Source: Phenylobacterium conjunctum | Lineage (GTDB): Bacteria > Pseudomonadota > Alphaproteobacteria > Caulobacterales > Caulobacteraceae | DNA: 64,000 bases | NCBI RefSeq assembly: GCF_042679085.1 | Contig: NZ_JBHTLQ010000005.1 | Location: 1-64,000 of the forward strand | Direction of reading: 5' to 3' | Shown: positions 62,938 through 64,000 of the stretch, piece after piece | Position numbering within the stretch: the first letter of the stretch is position 1 | How the letters are laid out: each line of letters opens with the position of its first letter | The notes under the pieces: model-generated | Database searches by the model: none | What the model was told of the DNA's origin: nothing | The model's input: the letters and a program-made list of their open reading frames with translations, nothing else | Program-made: the position numbers and the translations under genes

Positions 62938-62970
62938 TTTCGCAGCTTCACACGGCAAGCGAAATTTCGC
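62938..62970. promoter_or_regulatory. Second operator-like word and a perfect palindrome before the MerR gene
   Basis: TTTCGCAGCTTCACACG (62938-62954) repeats the word at the ScfR-type start. It is followed by the perfect 12-bp palindrome GCGAAATTTCGC (62959-62970), 25 bp before the MerR ATG. Both fit control of the divergent pair by one regulator. Confidence 0.5.
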
Positions 62971-62995
62971 GGCCGCATCGAGACGGGAGATTTCT

Positions 62996-63358
62996 ATGGC
63001 GACGGCGACCCGGTCCATGGCGACCATCACCCAACTTTCCGAACTCTACGGCCTGACCCCGCGCGCCATCCGCTTCTACGAGGAGCGTGGCCTGGTCGAG
63101 AGCGGTCGCGACATGTTCAACCGCCGCCTCTACGACATGGACGCCCGCGAGCGCCTGCGCGCCATCGCTGAGCTGCGCCGCGCCGGCCTGGGCCTGGAAG
63201 AGATCGAAACCATCCTGAGCCTGGAAGACGGCGAAGCGCGCCACGCTCAGATCCTGGACGCCCTGGACCGCCGTCGCGCCCAACTGGAAGGCGACCTGAA
63301 CGTCCTGCGCGTCGCCATCGACCGCTACCAAGGCCAGACCCAGCGGGTCGCCGCCTAA
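62996..63358 (+). CDS. Small MerR-family transcriptional regulator
   Basis: 120 residues from ATG 62996, with GGGAGA 5 bases upstream; the frame is open further up but lies in the promoter region. The MerR HTH is ITQLSELYGLTPRAIRFYEE then RGLVESGRDMFNRRLYDMDA. A coiled-coil dimer helix follows (ETILSLEDGEARHAQILDAL). No cysteine metal-binding motif exists, so it is not a metal sensor of the MerR/CueR type. It diverges from the ScfR-type regulator. Related short MerR proteins sit in fatty-acid or acyl-CoA degradation loci, which fits the acyl-CoA dehydrogenase nearby, but that is inference. Confidence 0.9.
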   Translation: MATATRSMATITQLSELYGLTPRAIRFYEERGLVESGRDMFNRRLYDMDARERLRAIAELRRAGLGLEEIETILSLEDGEARHAQILDALDRRRAQLEGDLNVLRVAIDRYQGQTQRVAA

Positions 63359-63795
63359 AAACGGGCCGGCAGGGGCTGGAGATCCGGCGAGACCCAGCCC
63401 CGCCGCGCTTCGACCGAGAACAGTCGGTCCTTGCTCCAGTAGGTGAGCAGCCAGCCCGAACCGCCGAGTTCGGTCTCCATCAGCCTATCGACCACCTCGT
63501 GCAGCGGCCTGTCCCCCCAGGCCGCCAGCACCGCTTGCGCCGCATGGATCGAGGCCAGGGTGATGGTCTCGTGATAGCCGGAGCTGTCGCTGTTCTCGAC
63601 GCCGGTTGCGGTGTTGTAGGCCCGGATCATGTCCGGCATGGCGGCCGGCAGGTCGAGATCCGGCCGCGCCCGCAAAAGCCAGAGCGCGGCGGCGAAATGA
63701 CCCGCATGGGTCCATTCAGCCTTGGGCAGGCTGCGGTCGCTGAATCGCAGGCCCAGATGGGCCACGGCGTCGTCATCGGGGTAGAACTTGGTCAT
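63355..63795 (-). CDS. Conserved-type protein of unknown function
   Basis: 146 residues from ATG 63795, with AAGGAACA about 6 bases upstream; a frame from 63837 is less likely because it crosses the terminator region. The chain is helical and soluble, with AEWTHAGHFAAALWLLRARP, a Trp-Thr-His-x-x-His-like motif near residue 25, and SSGYHETITLASIHAAQAVL near 75. These resemble a family of small unknown proteins I cannot name. Possible metal ligands are the histidines in WTHAGHF and YHET. Its stop overlaps that of the MerR gene by four bases. Confidence 0.75.
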   Translation of the reverse strand: MTKFYPDDDAVAHLGLRFSDRSLPKAEWTHAGHFAAALWLLRARPDLDLPAAMPDMIRAYNTATGVENSDSSGYHETITLASIHAAQAVLAAWGDRPLHEVVDRLMETELGGSGWLLTYWSKDRLFSVEARRGWVSPDLQPLPARF

Positions 63796-63837
63796 CGGGT
63801 GTTCCTTGGTTGGAAGAGGACCCCGGACAGCGGACAC

Positions 63838-63863
63838 GAAAAACCCCGCCGGCCGGGCGGGGT
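63838..63863 (-). terminator. Rho-independent terminator for a minus-strand gene
   Basis: On the minus strand ACCCCGCC (63863-63856) pairs with GGCGGGGT (63850-63843) around a 5-base loop and is followed by T5 (63842-63838 region). It terminates transcription arriving from the right, from the gene that leaves the window. Confidence 0.75.
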
Positions 63864-63890
63864 GGCGGGTTCGGATCCTGTGCTGAAAAT

Positions 63891-64000
63891 CTAGGCCAGG
63901 ACCTGCGCGCGCGCCAACGCCGCCGAAGACGGGCGTTGCTGCTGCTGATTTCTGCGCGCGGCGTGAACCATGGCCCAGGTTTGCCGTTCTGCGCCCCGGT
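63891..64000 (-). CDS. 3' end of a minus-strand gene leaving the window (unrecognised)
   Basis: A minus-strand frame is open from the right edge to TAG 63893-63891, encoding at least 35 residues that end ARRNQQQQRPSSAALARAQV-LA. The poly-Gln and Ala-rich tail suggests a disordered C-terminus. The T5 terminator 28 bp downstream supports a real 3' end. With so little sequence no function can be given; an accidental open frame remains possible. Confidence 0.4.
   Translation of the reverse strand, partial: RGAERQTWAMVHAARRNQQQQRPSSAALARAQVLA

Overview
This is chromosomal DNA from a high-GC alphaproteobacterium, most likely a member of the Caulobacterales (Caulobacter/Phenylobacterium type). That placement is inferred from gene content, codon bias, an alphaproteobacterial-type LexA box (GTTC-N7-GTTC read on the minus strand at 8416-8430) and REP-like GGGGAGAGGG hairpins. 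I saw no rRNA or tRNA genes, no insertion sequence or phage genes and no CRISPR array.

Positions 1-9.7 kb are mixed housekeeping and accessory genes: a truncated secreted protein, a TetR/aldo-keto reductase divergon, a luciferase-family flavin monooxygenase, the 23S rRNA methyltransferase RlmJ, a Pro-Glu repeat membrane protein, a sugar-phosphate transferase, a cytochrome c'/cytochrome b561 pair, an endonuclease III homologue under a probable SOS box, and an FMN-dependent 2-hydroxyacid dehydrogenase. The glutamate synthase operon gltBD (9.8-15.9 kb) follows. From 16 to 30 kb come a polytopic glycosyltransferase, two exported amidohydrolases with an M19 dipeptidase, and a LysR-controlled unit around a membrane-fused linalool dehydratase/isomerase-like protein. 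Next to that unit lie an MFS carrier, a GST, a dienelactone-hydrolase-like enzyme and a coniferyl-aldehyde-dehydrogenase-like enzyme, which suggests terpenoid or aromatic metabolism.

The outstanding object is one gene at 30,982-42,024. It encodes about 3,680 residues made almost wholly of about 460 octapeptides of the form [S/T]-x-T-x-[V/I/L]-x-x-L. The octads are organised into 7- and 10-octad blocks, and these into 1,320-bp higher-order repeats that are nearly identical over at least three copies. The gene has a strong terminator. It is followed by a same-strand cluster: a TPR/GT41 (OGT or SPINDLY-like) glycosyltransferase, a double methyltransferase containing an FkbM domain, a second TPR protein with a DxD glycosyltransferase-like domain, and a UDP-glucuronate decarboxylase (UDP-xylose synthase). 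I infer a dedicated system that decorates the Ser/Thr-rich giant protein with sugar, possibly xylose, and methyl groups. That link rests on gene order and composition and is untested.

Positions 49.7-60.8 kb look catabolic: a GPH-type symporter, two paralogous D-aminoacylase-like amidohydrolases bracketing a BKACE (DUF849) enzyme and an IclR regulator, an acyl-CoA dehydrogenase, a hot-dog-fold protein and a GH36 alpha-galactosidase. The right end has a TetR regulator, an XRE/ScfR-RamB-type regulator divergent from a small MerR regulator, a conserved-looking unknown protein, and the probable 3' end of another gene running off the window. Several genes are translationally coupled by ATGA or TGATG overlaps, and four convergent pairs share overlapping stop codons.
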